NCBI RefSeq assembly: GCF_004803755.1
Contig: NZ_CP032311.1
Location: 1,256,501-1,320,500 of the forward strand
DNA: 64,000 nt
From: Pseudomonas sp. DG56-2
GTDB taxonomy: Bacteria; Pseudomonadota; Gammaproteobacteria; Pseudomonadales; Pseudomonadaceae
Reading direction: 5' to 3'
This document shows, piece after piece, positions 47,025 to 55,319 of the stretch; within the stretch, counting starts at the first letter, position 1, and the number at the start of each line of letters is the position of its first letter. Position numbers and translations under genes: made by a program. Under the pieces are notes generated by a model. That model was not told the origin of the DNA. It saw only the letters and a program-made list of their open reading frames with translations, and did not search any database.

Positions 47025-47732
47025 ATGAGTGTTTTTTCCAAGGCCGCAGTGCCAGTGTTGGTGGCTGCAAGCCTGCTCTCCGGTTGCGCCACCCACAGCG
47101 ATGGCAGCGCACCACTCAATCAAAGGACCTGGCCAATCTGCAGCCTGCTCGGTGGTTTAGTGGGTGGGGGACTGGGGGCTATCGAAAGTTCTGCCTGGGC
47201 GGCCGGTGCCGGTGCTGCCGGGGTAATTGCTGGCGGACTGATCTGCTATGCCCAGGATGGCGATGAGGATGACGATGGGGTCTTCGATCGCCGTGATCGT
47301 TGCCCGGATACGCCGGCTAATACGCCGGTAAGCCATACAGGTTGCCCGTTGCCGCAGTATCCGGTTGCCGACAAGGCGGCAGAGCCTGAAATCATCACCC
47401 TCAATGATCAGGGTTCGGTGATGTTTGCCTACAACTCCGCCGAACTGACCACCGGCGCCCATGGCCAACTGCAAGCCCTGGTCGACAAACTCAACGCGCC
47501 CAGTGTGGTTAGCATCAAGGTCATCGGCCACACCGATAGCCAAGGCTCCGACGCCTATAACCAGACGCTTTCCGAGCAGCGCGCCAACAGCGTTGCCGAG
47601 TACCTGATCGGCCAAGGCGTGGCGCCGTCCAAGCTAACCAGTCAAGGCCGTGGCGAGAGCGAGCCGATTGCTGATAATGAAACCGAAGCCGGACGGGCGC
47701 AGAACCGTCGGGTAGAACTGCATCTCAATTGA
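47025..47732 (+). CDS. OmpA-family lipoprotein, tandem paralogue
   Basis: A 235-residue lipoprotein (lipobox LLSGC) with the same order as its neighbour: glycine-zipper (GGLVGGGLGAIESSAWAAGAG), a calcium-binding TSP3-type repeat (DGDEDDDGVFDRRDRCPDTPAN) and an OmpA domain (VIGHTDSQGSDAYNQ, NRRVELHLN). The shared GAIESSxWA core and spacing show a tandem duplication. The Shine-Dalgarno sequence is inside a hairpin, so the two copies may be translated differently. Confidence 0.92.
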   Translation: MSVFSKAAVPVLVAASLLSGCATHSDGSAPLNQRTWPICSLLGGLVGGGLGAIESSAWAAGAGAAGVIAGGLICYAQDGDEDDDGVFDRRDRCPDTPANTPVSHTGCPLPQYPVADKAAEPEIITLNDQGSVMFAYNSAELTTGAHGQLQALVDKLNAPSVVSIKVIGHTDSQGSDAYNQTLSEQRANSVAEYLIGQGVAPSKLTSQGRGESEPIADNETEAGRAQNRRVELHLN

Positions 47733-47826
47733 TCGAGCCTCTGGTGTCGAGCCCTGCCAGTGGTTACTGTGGTAGGCGATGCTAAGTAATTGGCATCGCC
47801 TACGAACAATAACAGCAGGGGCGCAT

Positions 47827-48102
47827 ATGAAAGGCTTTCTGGCGCTGGGCAAGGCTTTGACGGTGGTGTTCTGGTGGGTTGTGCTGGTGAATCTGCTTAT
47901 TCCCCAGGAATACCCCTTCAATCGTTTGATCGGTCTGGCTGGCGCGGCGCTGCTTGGTTTGCACCTGCTGGAAGTACTTTTTTTCAATGGCCGCCTGCGC
48001 GGGCGTAGCCACCGCTGGTTTGACCGCTTGCAGATCCTGCTGGTCGGTATCTTTCATGTCCTTTCGATTCCGGCGCCACGTCAGGAGACGCCCCATGCGT
48101 AA
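47827..48102 (+). CDS. DUF1145 family small membrane protein
   Basis: A 91-residue protein with two to three membrane helices (about 5-26, 33-53 and a weaker one at 65-78), recognisable as DUF1145 (KALTVVFWWVVLVNLLIPQEYPFNRLI). Function unknown. Start 47827 follows a GGGGCG stretch. Its 3-prime end overlaps the next gene by eight bases, so the two are coupled. Confidence 0.8.
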   Translation: MKGFLALGKALTVVFWWVVLVNLLIPQEYPFNRLIGLAGAALLGLHLLEVLFFNGRLRGRSHRWFDRLQILLVGIFHVLSIPAPRQETPHA

Positions 48103-48853
48103 GTTGGTTTTACTTGCAGCGCTGTTCAGCCCTTTGGTTCTGGCTGAGTCGATCAGTGTTGCACCGCATTCGGTATTACGTTTGCCGAACAAGTCCAGTG
48201 TTGTCCACCTGCAACGCCTGGAAGTGGCTGATGCGGCGACGCTGTTACTGCCGGCCAGCCTGGTCGAGCTGAAAGTGGACGACCTGCATTTGGGCCAGGA
48301 AGCACGCATCGCCGTCGCTCCTGCGCAAAGCACCCTGCGGCTCGAAGTGGCGCGGGCGCAGTTGGGTGAGGGCAGCCAGATTGCGGCACGCGGTGCTCCC
48401 GGTACCTATGAACGTGCGGCGATGGCCGGGCGCGACCTGGATCTGCAGTTGCATGCCGTGCAGGCTTCATCGCTGGCAATCGATGCTCGCGGTGGGACCG
48501 GTGCGCCGGGGTTCGTCGGGCTTGATGGTGCCAATGGCAAGCCTGGTGGCTGCACCTGGGGGCAGGCAAGTCGTGGGGCCAATGGCGACAACGGTGGTAA
48601 TGGCCATGATGGCGCCGCAGGTGGTCGCGTGCGCCTGGCATTGCCCGCGGATTTTCCAGCAGAGCGCATAAAGGTCCAGCTCGATGGCGGCGCGCCAGGC
48701 CTGGCCGGTGCTGCTGGCAAGGCAGGGGCTGGTGGGGCGAGCAAAGGTTGCCTGGTATATCGCACGGCTGCAGGGGCACCCGGTAAGCCAGGAACGGCAG
48801 GCCAGCCAGGGTTGGCCGGCAATGCCGGCGAGCTGATTCTGCAGCGCCTGTAG
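48095..48853 (+). CDS. Secreted collagen-like glycine-rich protein
   Basis: A 252-residue exported protein. A signal peptide (MRKLVLLAALFSPLVLA) is followed by a beta-rich domain (about 19-140) in which short strands recur (LEVADAATLLLP, LKVDDLHLGQEARI, LEVARAQLGEGSQI), and then two Gly-rich collagen-like blocks: about 150-195 (GTGAPGFVGLDGANGKPGG) and about 215-245 (GAPGKPGTAGQPGLAGNAG). Two Cys residues could pair (CTWGQ and KGCLVY). It is likely a surface or periplasmic protein; its role is not known. It is translationally coupled to the DUF1145 gene. Confidence 0.8.
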   Translation: MRKLVLLAALFSPLVLAESISVAPHSVLRLPNKSSVVHLQRLEVADAATLLLPASLVELKVDDLHLGQEARIAVAPAQSTLRLEVARAQLGEGSQIAARGAPGTYERAAMAGRDLDLQLHAVQASSLAIDARGGTGAPGFVGLDGANGKPGGCTWGQASRGANGDNGGNGHDGAAGGRVRLALPADFPAERIKVQLDGGAPGLAGAAGKAGAGGASKGCLVYRTAAGAPGKPGTAGQPGLAGNAGELILQRL

Positions 48854-48866
48854 ATCACGCTTGCGA

Positions 48867-48906
48867 TTGTCTGTGTGATGGGCTGCGCAGCCCATCACAC
48901 AGACAA
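48867..48906. repeat. Perfect 40-bp palindrome between convergent genes
   Basis: Bases 48867-48886 are the exact reverse complement of 48887-48906, with no spacer. It starts 14 bases after the collagen-like stop codon and runs up to the stop codon of the convergent CopD-like gene. It may terminate both transcripts, although no T tract follows; such long perfect palindromes are otherwise counter-selected. Confidence 0.9.
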
Positions 48907-48908
48907 CG

Positions 48909-49373
48909 TCATATCGCCAGACGTGTAGTCGCCACCAGCACTACCGCAATTCCGACCAACAGGTTGATACCCACCAAGCGACGAATTTTTCCCAGTACCA
49001 GCGCACCGGCTGGCCAGTCCTGCGCCTGCACCGCCTTGCGCAGTTCCGGGAACAGCAATGTGTTGACGCGAATGAACAGCGCGATCATCACAATCGAGCC
49101 GCCCATCATCACCTGCACGTAGCGCGGGGCTGCGTCAAATCCACCAAAGCGCATGTGCAACATACCTACGCCACTGATCGCCAGCGCTGCGATCGCCACC
49201 CAGACCCATCCAAAAAAACGCTGAAACACTTCCACCCACAGGCGTAGGCGCTCGGGACCCTGCAGGGCTGAAACCGCCGCTGGGCGCAGGATCAGCCAGG
49301 CGAAGAACATCCCACCGACCCAGACCAGGGCGGCCAGAACGTGCAGGCTATAAGGAAGGGAAAAGGCAGTCAT
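48909..49373 (-). CDS. CopD family membrane protein
   Basis: A 154-residue integral membrane protein with four helices, recognisable as a CopD/copper-resistance-D-type domain (LPYSLHVLAALVWVGGMFFAWLILRPAA with the conserved His, then MLHMRFGGF). Conserved His and Met may bind copper or heme. Start 49373 follows GGAGATCC and the family's N-terminus; the frame extends 41 codons upstream. It is alone; no copC is near. Confidence 0.82.
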   Translation of the reverse strand: MTAFSLPYSLHVLAALVWVGGMFFAWLILRPAAVSALQGPERLRLWVEVFQRFFGWVWVAIAALAISGVGMLHMRFGGFDAAPRYVQVMMGGSIVMIALFIRVNTLLFPELRKAVQAQDWPAGALVLGKIRRLVGINLLVGIAVVLVATTRLAI

Positions 49374-49470
49374 CAGGATCTCCATTCGGCGCAAGGGGCA
49401 ATAGCGGGGTATGATAGCGACCCAATCGAAACACTGAAAATTTATCCAGCCCTTCGGGCGCCCCGACACC

Positions 49471-51615
49471 ATGATCAGCAACGAACTCAAAACCACGATT
49501 CAGGGCGCCTATTCGCGTTTTCTCGAAGCCAAGAGCCTCAAGCCACGCTACGGCCAGCGCCTGATGATCGCCGAAGTCGCCAAGGTACTTGGCGATATCG
49601 AATGCGACGATGAAGGTCGACGTGCCGGTGAGCCCGCTGTGGTGGCGGTCGAGGCCGGTACGGGTACCGGCAAGACGGTCGCCTACAGCCTGGCCTCCAT
49701 TCCCGCAGCCAAGGCTGCTGGCAAGCGCCTGGTAATCGCCACCGCGACAGTCGCCTTGCAAGAGCAGATCGTTTTCAAGGACCTGCCCGATCTGATGCGC
49801 AATAGCGGGCTGAACTTCAGCTTTGCCTTGGCCAAGGGGCGCGGCCGCTACCTGTGTCTGTCCAAGCTCGACATGCTGTTACAGGAAGGCCACGCGCAAT
49901 CGGCTACCGCCCAACTGTTCGAGGAAGATGGTTTCAAGATCGAGGTGGACGAGGTCAGCCAGAAGCTGTTCACCAGCATGATCGAAAAACTTGCCGGTAA
50001 TCGCTGGGATGGTGACCGAGACAGTTGGCCCCAGGCCCTGGAAGACCAGGACTGGGCGCGCCTGACAACTGACCATAGCCAGTGTACCGGCCGCCATTGC
50101 CCGAACTTTGGCCAGTGCACTTTCTATAAAGCGCGTGAAGGCATGGGCAAGGTCGATGTGATTGTCACCAACCACGACATGGTCCTGGCGGATCTGGCGT
50201 TGGGCGGTGGAGCGGTACTGCCTGATCCGCGAGATACCATTTATGTGTTCGACGAAGGCCATCACCTGCCCGACAAGGCTATTGGTCATTTTGCCCATTA
50301 CACCCGCCTGCGTTCTACCGCCGACTGGCTTGAACAAACCGCCAAGAACCTGACCAAACTGTTGGCTCAGCACCCATTGCCGGGTGATCTGGGCAAATTG
50401 ATCGAGCAAGTGCCTGAGCTGGCCCGCGAGATCAAGGCGCAACAGCAATTCATGTTCAGCGCTTGCGAGCAGGTGGCCGACTTCCGCCCCGGCGAAGACA
50501 TGGAAGGCCGCGAGCGGCCTCGGCATCGCTTCGTCGCCGGCGTGGTGCCCGAGCATATGCGCGAAATGGGCATTGAACTGAAAAAGGGTTTTTCACGCCT
50601 GACCGATCTGTTCACTCGTCTGACCGAGTTGCTCAAGGAGGGCATGGACGCTGAAAAGAGCATCGGCATCGCCAGTCATCAAGCTGAAGAATGGTACCCA
50701 CTGTTCGGCAGCCTGCTGATGCGCGCCCAGGGCAATTGGGAGTTGTGGACGGCCTTCACTGCTGAAGATCCGGAAGACAGCCCGCCCATGGCTCGCTGGC
50801 TGACCCTGGCAGAAAGCGGGGCATTGTTCGACATCGAGGTCAATGCCAGCCCGATCCTGGCGGCCGAAATGTTGCGCCGTAACTTGTGGAGCGTTGCCCA
50901 TGGTGCGCTGGTTACCTCGGCAACGCTGACCGCATTGGGTAAGTTCGATCGTTTCCGCATGCGTGCCGGCCTGCCCAAGACCGCGGTGACCAGTGTTGTC
51001 CCCAGTCCATTCCATCATGTCGATGCGGGTGTGCTGCGCGTGCCAGACTTGCGTGCCGACCCTAGGGATGCCGTGGCCCACACAGCGGCTATCATTCGCG
51101 ATCTGCCGGACCTGGTCGAGGGTTCGCGGGGCTCGCTGGTGCTGTTTTCCTCGCGCAAGCAAATGCAGGACGTATTCGATGGACTGGATCGGGATTGGCG
51201 CAAGCAGGTGTTCATTCAGGGCAACTTGTCCAAGCAGGAAACCTTGAACAAGCACAAGGCACGGGTCGATGGCGGAGACGCCAGCGTATTGTTCGGCCTG
51301 GCGAGCTTTGCCGAAGGCGTCGATTTGCCCGGGGCCTACTGCGAGCACGTGGTCATCGCCAAAATCCCCTTCGCGGTTCCCGATGACCCGGTCGAAGCGG
51401 CTTTGGCCGAATGGATCGAGGCTCGTGGCGGCAACCCATTCATGGAGATCGCCGTACCGGACGCCTCGTTGCGCCTGATTCAGGCCTGCGGGCGCCTGCT
51501 GCGAACCGAACAAGATCGCGGCACCATCACCCTGCTGGATCGACGTGTCGTCACCCAGCGCTATGGCAAGGCTATTCTCAACGCACTGCCACCGTTTCGA
51601 CGGGAAATTTCCTAA
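49471..51615 (+). CDS. dinG: ATP-dependent DNA helicase DinG
   Basis: A 714-residue superfamily 2 iron-sulfur helicase of the XPD/DinG group. Walker A is GTGTGKTVAYS (near 65) and the DEAH-type box is FDEGHHLPD. Four Cys for the [4Fe-4S] site are in GRYLCLSK and CTGRHCPNFGQC. C-terminal motifs include VLFSSRKQM, FAEGVDLPGAYC and QACGRLLRTEQDRG. It unwinds damaged or R-loop DNA. It is single, followed 82 bases later by the agarase-like gene. Confidence 0.94.
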   Translation: MISNELKTTIQGAYSRFLEAKSLKPRYGQRLMIAEVAKVLGDIECDDEGRRAGEPAVVAVEAGTGTGKTVAYSLASIPAAKAAGKRLVIATATVALQEQIVFKDLPDLMRNSGLNFSFALAKGRGRYLCLSKLDMLLQEGHAQSATAQLFEEDGFKIEVDEVSQKLFTSMIEKLAGNRWDGDRDSWPQALEDQDWARLTTDHSQCTGRHCPNFGQCTFYKAREGMGKVDVIVTNHDMVLADLALGGGAVLPDPRDTIYVFDEGHHLPDKAIGHFAHYTRLRSTADWLEQTAKNLTKLLAQHPLPGDLGKLIEQVPELAREIKAQQQFMFSACEQVADFRPGEDMEGRERPRHRFVAGVVPEHMREMGIELKKGFSRLTDLFTRLTELLKEGMDAEKSIGIASHQAEEWYPLFGSLLMRAQGNWELWTAFTAEDPEDSPPMARWLTLAESGALFDIEVNASPILAAEMLRRNLWSVAHGALVTSATLTALGKFDRFRMRAGLPKTAVTSVVPSPFHHVDAGVLRVPDLRADPRDAVAHTAAIIRDLPDLVEGSRGSLVLFSSRKQMQDVFDGLDRDWRKQVFIQGNLSKQETLNKHKARVDGGDASVLFGLASFAEGVDLPGAYCEHVVIAKIPFAVPDDPVEAALAEWIEARGGNPFMEIAVPDASLRLIQACGRLLRTEQDRGTITLLDRRVVTQRYGKAILNALPPFRREIS

Positions 51616-51697
51616 ACCCCCGGGGATCTATGCTTCGGGGCGTTGTCTATGACTCAGTTCAAGGCCCGCATGGGCCCTAAAGGAGAGTTTCAGCCCT

Positions 51698-53953
51698 ATG
51701 ATTCGTCGTACCTTGCCTGCTGTCTTCGCACTGTTGTTCAGCTCTTCGCTGCTGGCCGGACAACAGACGCTGTTCAGCTTCGTGCGCCCGGCCGCGGTGG
51801 TCAATGTGGTAACCGAAGATGCCAGCTTGCCGCAATACAATGCAGAGCAGACGGCTGAGGGCGAGGTATTGCGTCGCGTGGTGTTCAACCCGGTGCAGCG
51901 GCCAACGCTGCGCCTGAGCCCGCAAACGGGTGCTTGGGATTGGTCAGCAGCCACAGCCCTGACCCTGCGCCTGCAGAGCGGTATGGACTGGCCGCTGACC
52001 GTGGATGTCACGGTGTTGAGCAGCAACGGTCAAACCCTGACCAGTCGCATTGATCTTCCGGCCGGCCCGGCGCAGACCGTGCTGGTGCCACTCGTGGCCT
52101 CTTCGCCATCGAGCCAGGGTATGCGCGCCGGGCCACCCATGCCCTGGACCCACGAGGGGCAGCGCTGGATACTCACCAGTAGCAGCGGCGAGCTGGACTT
52201 GAAACAGGTGGTATCGGTGAGCTTATCGATGAATAAGCCCAATGTTGCCCAGAGCCTGCTGATCGAGCGCGTAGGCATCCAGGATGACGATCAGTTGCAG
52301 AAGGCCGTATATACCGGGTTGATCGACGCATATGGCCAGTCCACCCGTAGCCGTTGGCCGGAGAAAATCGTCAATGACGACCAACTCAAGGCAGGCGCGG
52401 CGCGTGAGCAACAGCACCTCAAAGGCTGGCTGGCCGAGCGTAGCCAATTACCACGGGACAAGTTCGGTGGCGTGAGCAGCGGCCCGAGCTTCGATGCCAA
52501 AGGCTTCTTCCGTACCGAAAAACGTGACGGCCGCTGGTACTTGGTCACCCCTGAAGGTCACCCGTTCTACTCGCTTGGGGTCAACACAGTTGCCGCGGAC
52601 GGTGGCCGTACCTATGTGGCCGGGCGTGAGGCGATGTTCAGCGCACTCCCACAAGCCGGCGAACCGCTGGCGCAGTTCTTCGGCGAGGGCAACAACAACG
52701 ATGGTAACGGCTCGTCCAGCGGCCGTAACTTCAATCAGGGACGCTGGTTCGATTTTTATGCTGCCAACCTGGAGCGCAGTCATGGCAAAGCCTGCACCCC
52801 GGCCGCCGCGACCAGTGCCGCTGCGGCGGTAGAGTGCCCTGCACCAGCGCTCGACCATCAGCGCTGGCAGGGACATACCCTCGACCGGCTGCAGGCCTGG
52901 GGTTTCAACACCTTGGGCAATTGGAGCGATCCGGCGTTGGGACAGGCCAATCGCTTGCCTTACACCTTGCCGCTGTCCATTGGCGGGGACTACACCAGCA
53001 TCAGCACTGGTGTCGACTGGTGGGGGCGCATGCCCGATCCCTTCGACCCACGCTTTGCCATGGCCACCGAGCGTGCTGTGGCCATCGCTGCGCGTGATCA
53101 CCGGGGCGATCCTTGGTTGATCGGCTATTTTGCCGACAACGAACTGGCCTGGGCCGCACCGGGAGACGATCCCAAGGCACGTTACGCCCTGGCCTACGGC
53201 ACCTTGCGCTTGACCACTGATGTACCGGCCAAACGTGCCTTCCTCAAACAATTGCGTGACAAATACCGTAACCAGGCGGGGTTGTCCAAGGCCTGGGGTA
53301 TCGATTTGCCGGCCTGGGAACTGATGGAAGACCCTGGTTTCGAGCCACCGCTGCCTAGCGCGGAGCATCCGGAAATCGAGGCCGACTTCAAGCATTTTCA
53401 GAAGGTCTTTGCGCAAACCTACTTCAAAACCATTTCTGACTCGCTCAAATGGCATGCGCCCAATCATCTGCTGCTTGGCGGTCGCTTTGCGGTGAGCACG
53501 CCGGAGGCGGTGGCAGCCTGCGCTGAATTCTGCGATGTGCTGAGCTTCAACTTCTACACACCCAAGCCGCAGGACGGATACGACTTCAGTCAGCTCAACG
53601 CACTGGACAAACCGGTACTGGTGTCGGAGTTTCAGTTTGGGTCGCGTGATCGTGGCCCGTTCTGGCCTGGGCCGATGGAGGTCGCCAGGGAAGAAGGTCG
53701 AGGCCCGGCCTACGACGCTTTCGTCAAGGCGGCATTGAGCGAGCCCTCGATTGTCGGTGTGCACTGGTTCCAATATCTGGATCAGCCGGCCAGCGGTCGC
53801 TTGCTGGATGGGGAAAATGGTCACTTCGGGCTTGTGGGAATAACCGATGTACCGTTCCAGGGTTTTGTCGACAGCGTGCGCAAGAGCAACTTGCAAGCAC
53901 AAGAGCAGATTGCCAAGGCGCCAATAGCCGAGAAGGCCGCAAAGGCTCAGTAG
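51698..53953 (+). CDS. Exported glycoside hydrolase, beta-agarase (GH50)-like
   Basis: A 751-residue secreted protein. Signal peptide (MIRRTLPAVFALLFSSSLLA) followed by a beta-sandwich, carbohydrate-binding-like domain (about 25-200) and a clan GH-A barrel (about 265-730). The acid/base is probably Glu482 in YFADNELAW and the nucleophile Glu644 in LVSEFQFGSRDRG. Related proteins are annotated as beta-agarases; whether agar or an endogenous exopolysaccharide is the substrate is unknown. ATG 51698 has AAGGAGA. The last 25 residues are Ala/Lys-rich. A hairpin follows. Confidence 0.82.
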   Translation: MIRRTLPAVFALLFSSSLLAGQQTLFSFVRPAAVVNVVTEDASLPQYNAEQTAEGEVLRRVVFNPVQRPTLRLSPQTGAWDWSAATALTLRLQSGMDWPLTVDVTVLSSNGQTLTSRIDLPAGPAQTVLVPLVASSPSSQGMRAGPPMPWTHEGQRWILTSSSGELDLKQVVSVSLSMNKPNVAQSLLIERVGIQDDDQLQKAVYTGLIDAYGQSTRSRWPEKIVNDDQLKAGAAREQQHLKGWLAERSQLPRDKFGGVSSGPSFDAKGFFRTEKRDGRWYLVTPEGHPFYSLGVNTVAADGGRTYVAGREAMFSALPQAGEPLAQFFGEGNNNDGNGSSSGRNFNQGRWFDFYAANLERSHGKACTPAAATSAAAAVECPAPALDHQRWQGHTLDRLQAWGFNTLGNWSDPALGQANRLPYTLPLSIGGDYTSISTGVDWWGRMPDPFDPRFAMATERAVAIAARDHRGDPWLIGYFADNELAWAAPGDDPKARYALAYGTLRLTTDVPAKRAFLKQLRDKYRNQAGLSKAWGIDLPAWELMEDPGFEPPLPSAEHPEIEADFKHFQKVFAQTYFKTISDSLKWHAPNHLLLGGRFAVSTPEAVAACAEFCDVLSFNFYTPKPQDGYDFSQLNALDKPVLVSEFQFGSRDRGPFWPGPMEVAREEGRGPAYDAFVKAALSEPSIVGVHWFQYLDQPASGRLLDGENGHFGLVGITDVPFQGFVDSVRKSNLQAQEQIAKAPIAEKAAKAQ

Positions 53954-53960
53954 GCCAGAG

Positions 53961-54000
53961 GCGGTCTGGCGCAGGGGTGTTGCCATGGCCGCCAGACCGC
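53961..54000 (+). terminator. Hairpin after the agarase-like gene
   Basis: GCGGTCTGGCG (53961-53971) and CGCCAGACCGC (53990-54000) are perfect 11-bp arms with an 18-base loop, eight bases after the stop codon. No T tract follows, so it may act as an mRNA stabiliser. Confidence 0.65.
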
Positions 54001-54076
54001 TGTCTGTTCCCAAAACCCTCAGAGGCTGAAACAATGCACGCCATTTTCGATTGCGATGAGTGCGGGGAGCGGCTGG

Positions 54077-55222
54077 GTGCAGATTCAAGGTCATTACGAG
54101 CTTAAGTTTGAAGCCGTGCGCGAAGCTTTTGCCGCGCTTTTCGACGATCCCCAGGAGCGCGGTGCCGCACTGTGTATTCAGGTTGGTGGCGAGACCGTGG
54201 TTGATCTGTGGTCGGGTACCGCCGACAAGGATGGCGCCGAGGCCTGGCACAGCGACACTATCGTCAACCTGTTCTCCTGCACCAAGATGTTTACGGCTGT
54301 GACTGCCTTGCAATTGGTGGGCGAGGGCAAGCTGAACCTCGATGTCCCTGTTGCGCGTTACTGGCCGGAGTTTGCCCAGGCCGACAAACAGGCAATCACC
54401 CTGCGCCAGTTGCTCAGCCATCGTGCCGGCCTGCCTGCGCTGCGCGAACTGATGCCCGCAGAAGCGTTTTATGATTGGCCAACCATGGTGCAGGCGCTGG
54501 CAGCCGAAGCTCCGTGGTGGACACCCGGTACGGCGCACGGCTACGCGGCTATCACTTATGGGTGGTTGATTGGTGAGTTGATTCGTCGTGCTGACGGTCG
54601 CAGTCCAGGCGAGTCGATTGTTGCCCGTACTGCACGCCCGTTGGGTCTGGATTTTCACCTAGGCATGGCTGACGAGGATTTTCCTCGGGTCGCGCATCTT
54701 GCCCGCGGCAAGGGCAACATGGGGGACGAAGCCGCCCAGCGTCTGCTCCAGGTAACGATGCGCGAGCCACAGGCCCTGTCCACCCGCGCATTTACCAATC
54801 CGCCTGGCATGCTCACCAGCACCAACAAGCCCGAATGGCGACGGATGCAACAGCCGGCTGCCAACGGCCACGGTAATGCCCGCAGCCTTGCCGGTTTTTA
54901 TGCAGGCGTGCTTGATGGCAGCCTGTTGGAGTCGGAACTGTTGGATGAACTGACCCGCGAACACAGTCTGGGCCAGGACAAAACCCTCTTGACCCAGACC
55001 CGCTTTGGCCTGGGTTGCATGCTCGACCAGCCGACAGTGGCGAACGCTACCTTTGGTCTGGGCAGCAAGGCCTTTGGTCACCCAGGAGCGGGAGGATCGG
55101 TTGGCTTTGCCGATCCGGAGTACGATGTGTCCTTTGGTTTTGTCACCAATACCCTTGGCCCCTATGTGTTGATGGATCCGCGTGCGCAAAAACTGGTGCG
55201 GGTCCTGGCAGCGTGCCTTTGA
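54077..55222 (+). CDS. EstB-type serine hydrolase, class C beta-lactamase fold
   Basis: A 381-residue protein. The SxxK motif is Ser67-Cys-Thr-Lys70 in NLFSCTKMFT; the Tyr general base is in YAAITYGWLIGEL; GHPGAGGSVGFAD is near the C-terminus. These are features of family VIII esterases and other penicillin-binding-like hydrolases. It has no signal peptide, so it is cytoplasmic. GTG 54077 is chosen (GGGGAG eight bases before it, and the family starts VQIQGHYE); ATG 54056 would add seven residues but lacks a ribosome site. Substrate unknown. Confidence 0.82.
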   Translation: MQIQGHYELKFEAVREAFAALFDDPQERGAALCIQVGGETVVDLWSGTADKDGAEAWHSDTIVNLFSCTKMFTAVTALQLVGEGKLNLDVPVARYWPEFAQADKQAITLRQLLSHRAGLPALRELMPAEAFYDWPTMVQALAAEAPWWTPGTAHGYAAITYGWLIGELIRRADGRSPGESIVARTARPLGLDFHLGMADEDFPRVAHLARGKGNMGDEAAQRLLQVTMREPQALSTRAFTNPPGMLTSTNKPEWRRMQQPAANGHGNARSLAGFYAGVLDGSLLESELLDELTREHSLGQDKTLLTQTRFGLGCMLDQPTVANATFGLGSKAFGHPGAGGSVGFADPEYDVSFGFVTNTLGPYVLMDPRAQKLVRVLAACL

Positions 55223-55319
55223 TCGGTTAACCGCGGTGTAGCCTGAACCCTTTGACTATTCTGAATTCCAATGCTGTTCGCATTGGTAGAATCTCTTTCA
55301 TTTTCATGGTGTATCACTG

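Noticed and set aside
52448..54658. 736-residue minus-strand frame opposite the glycosidase
   Set aside because: Antisense of a signal-peptide-bearing enzyme and the adjacent EstB-type gene; no family resemblance.
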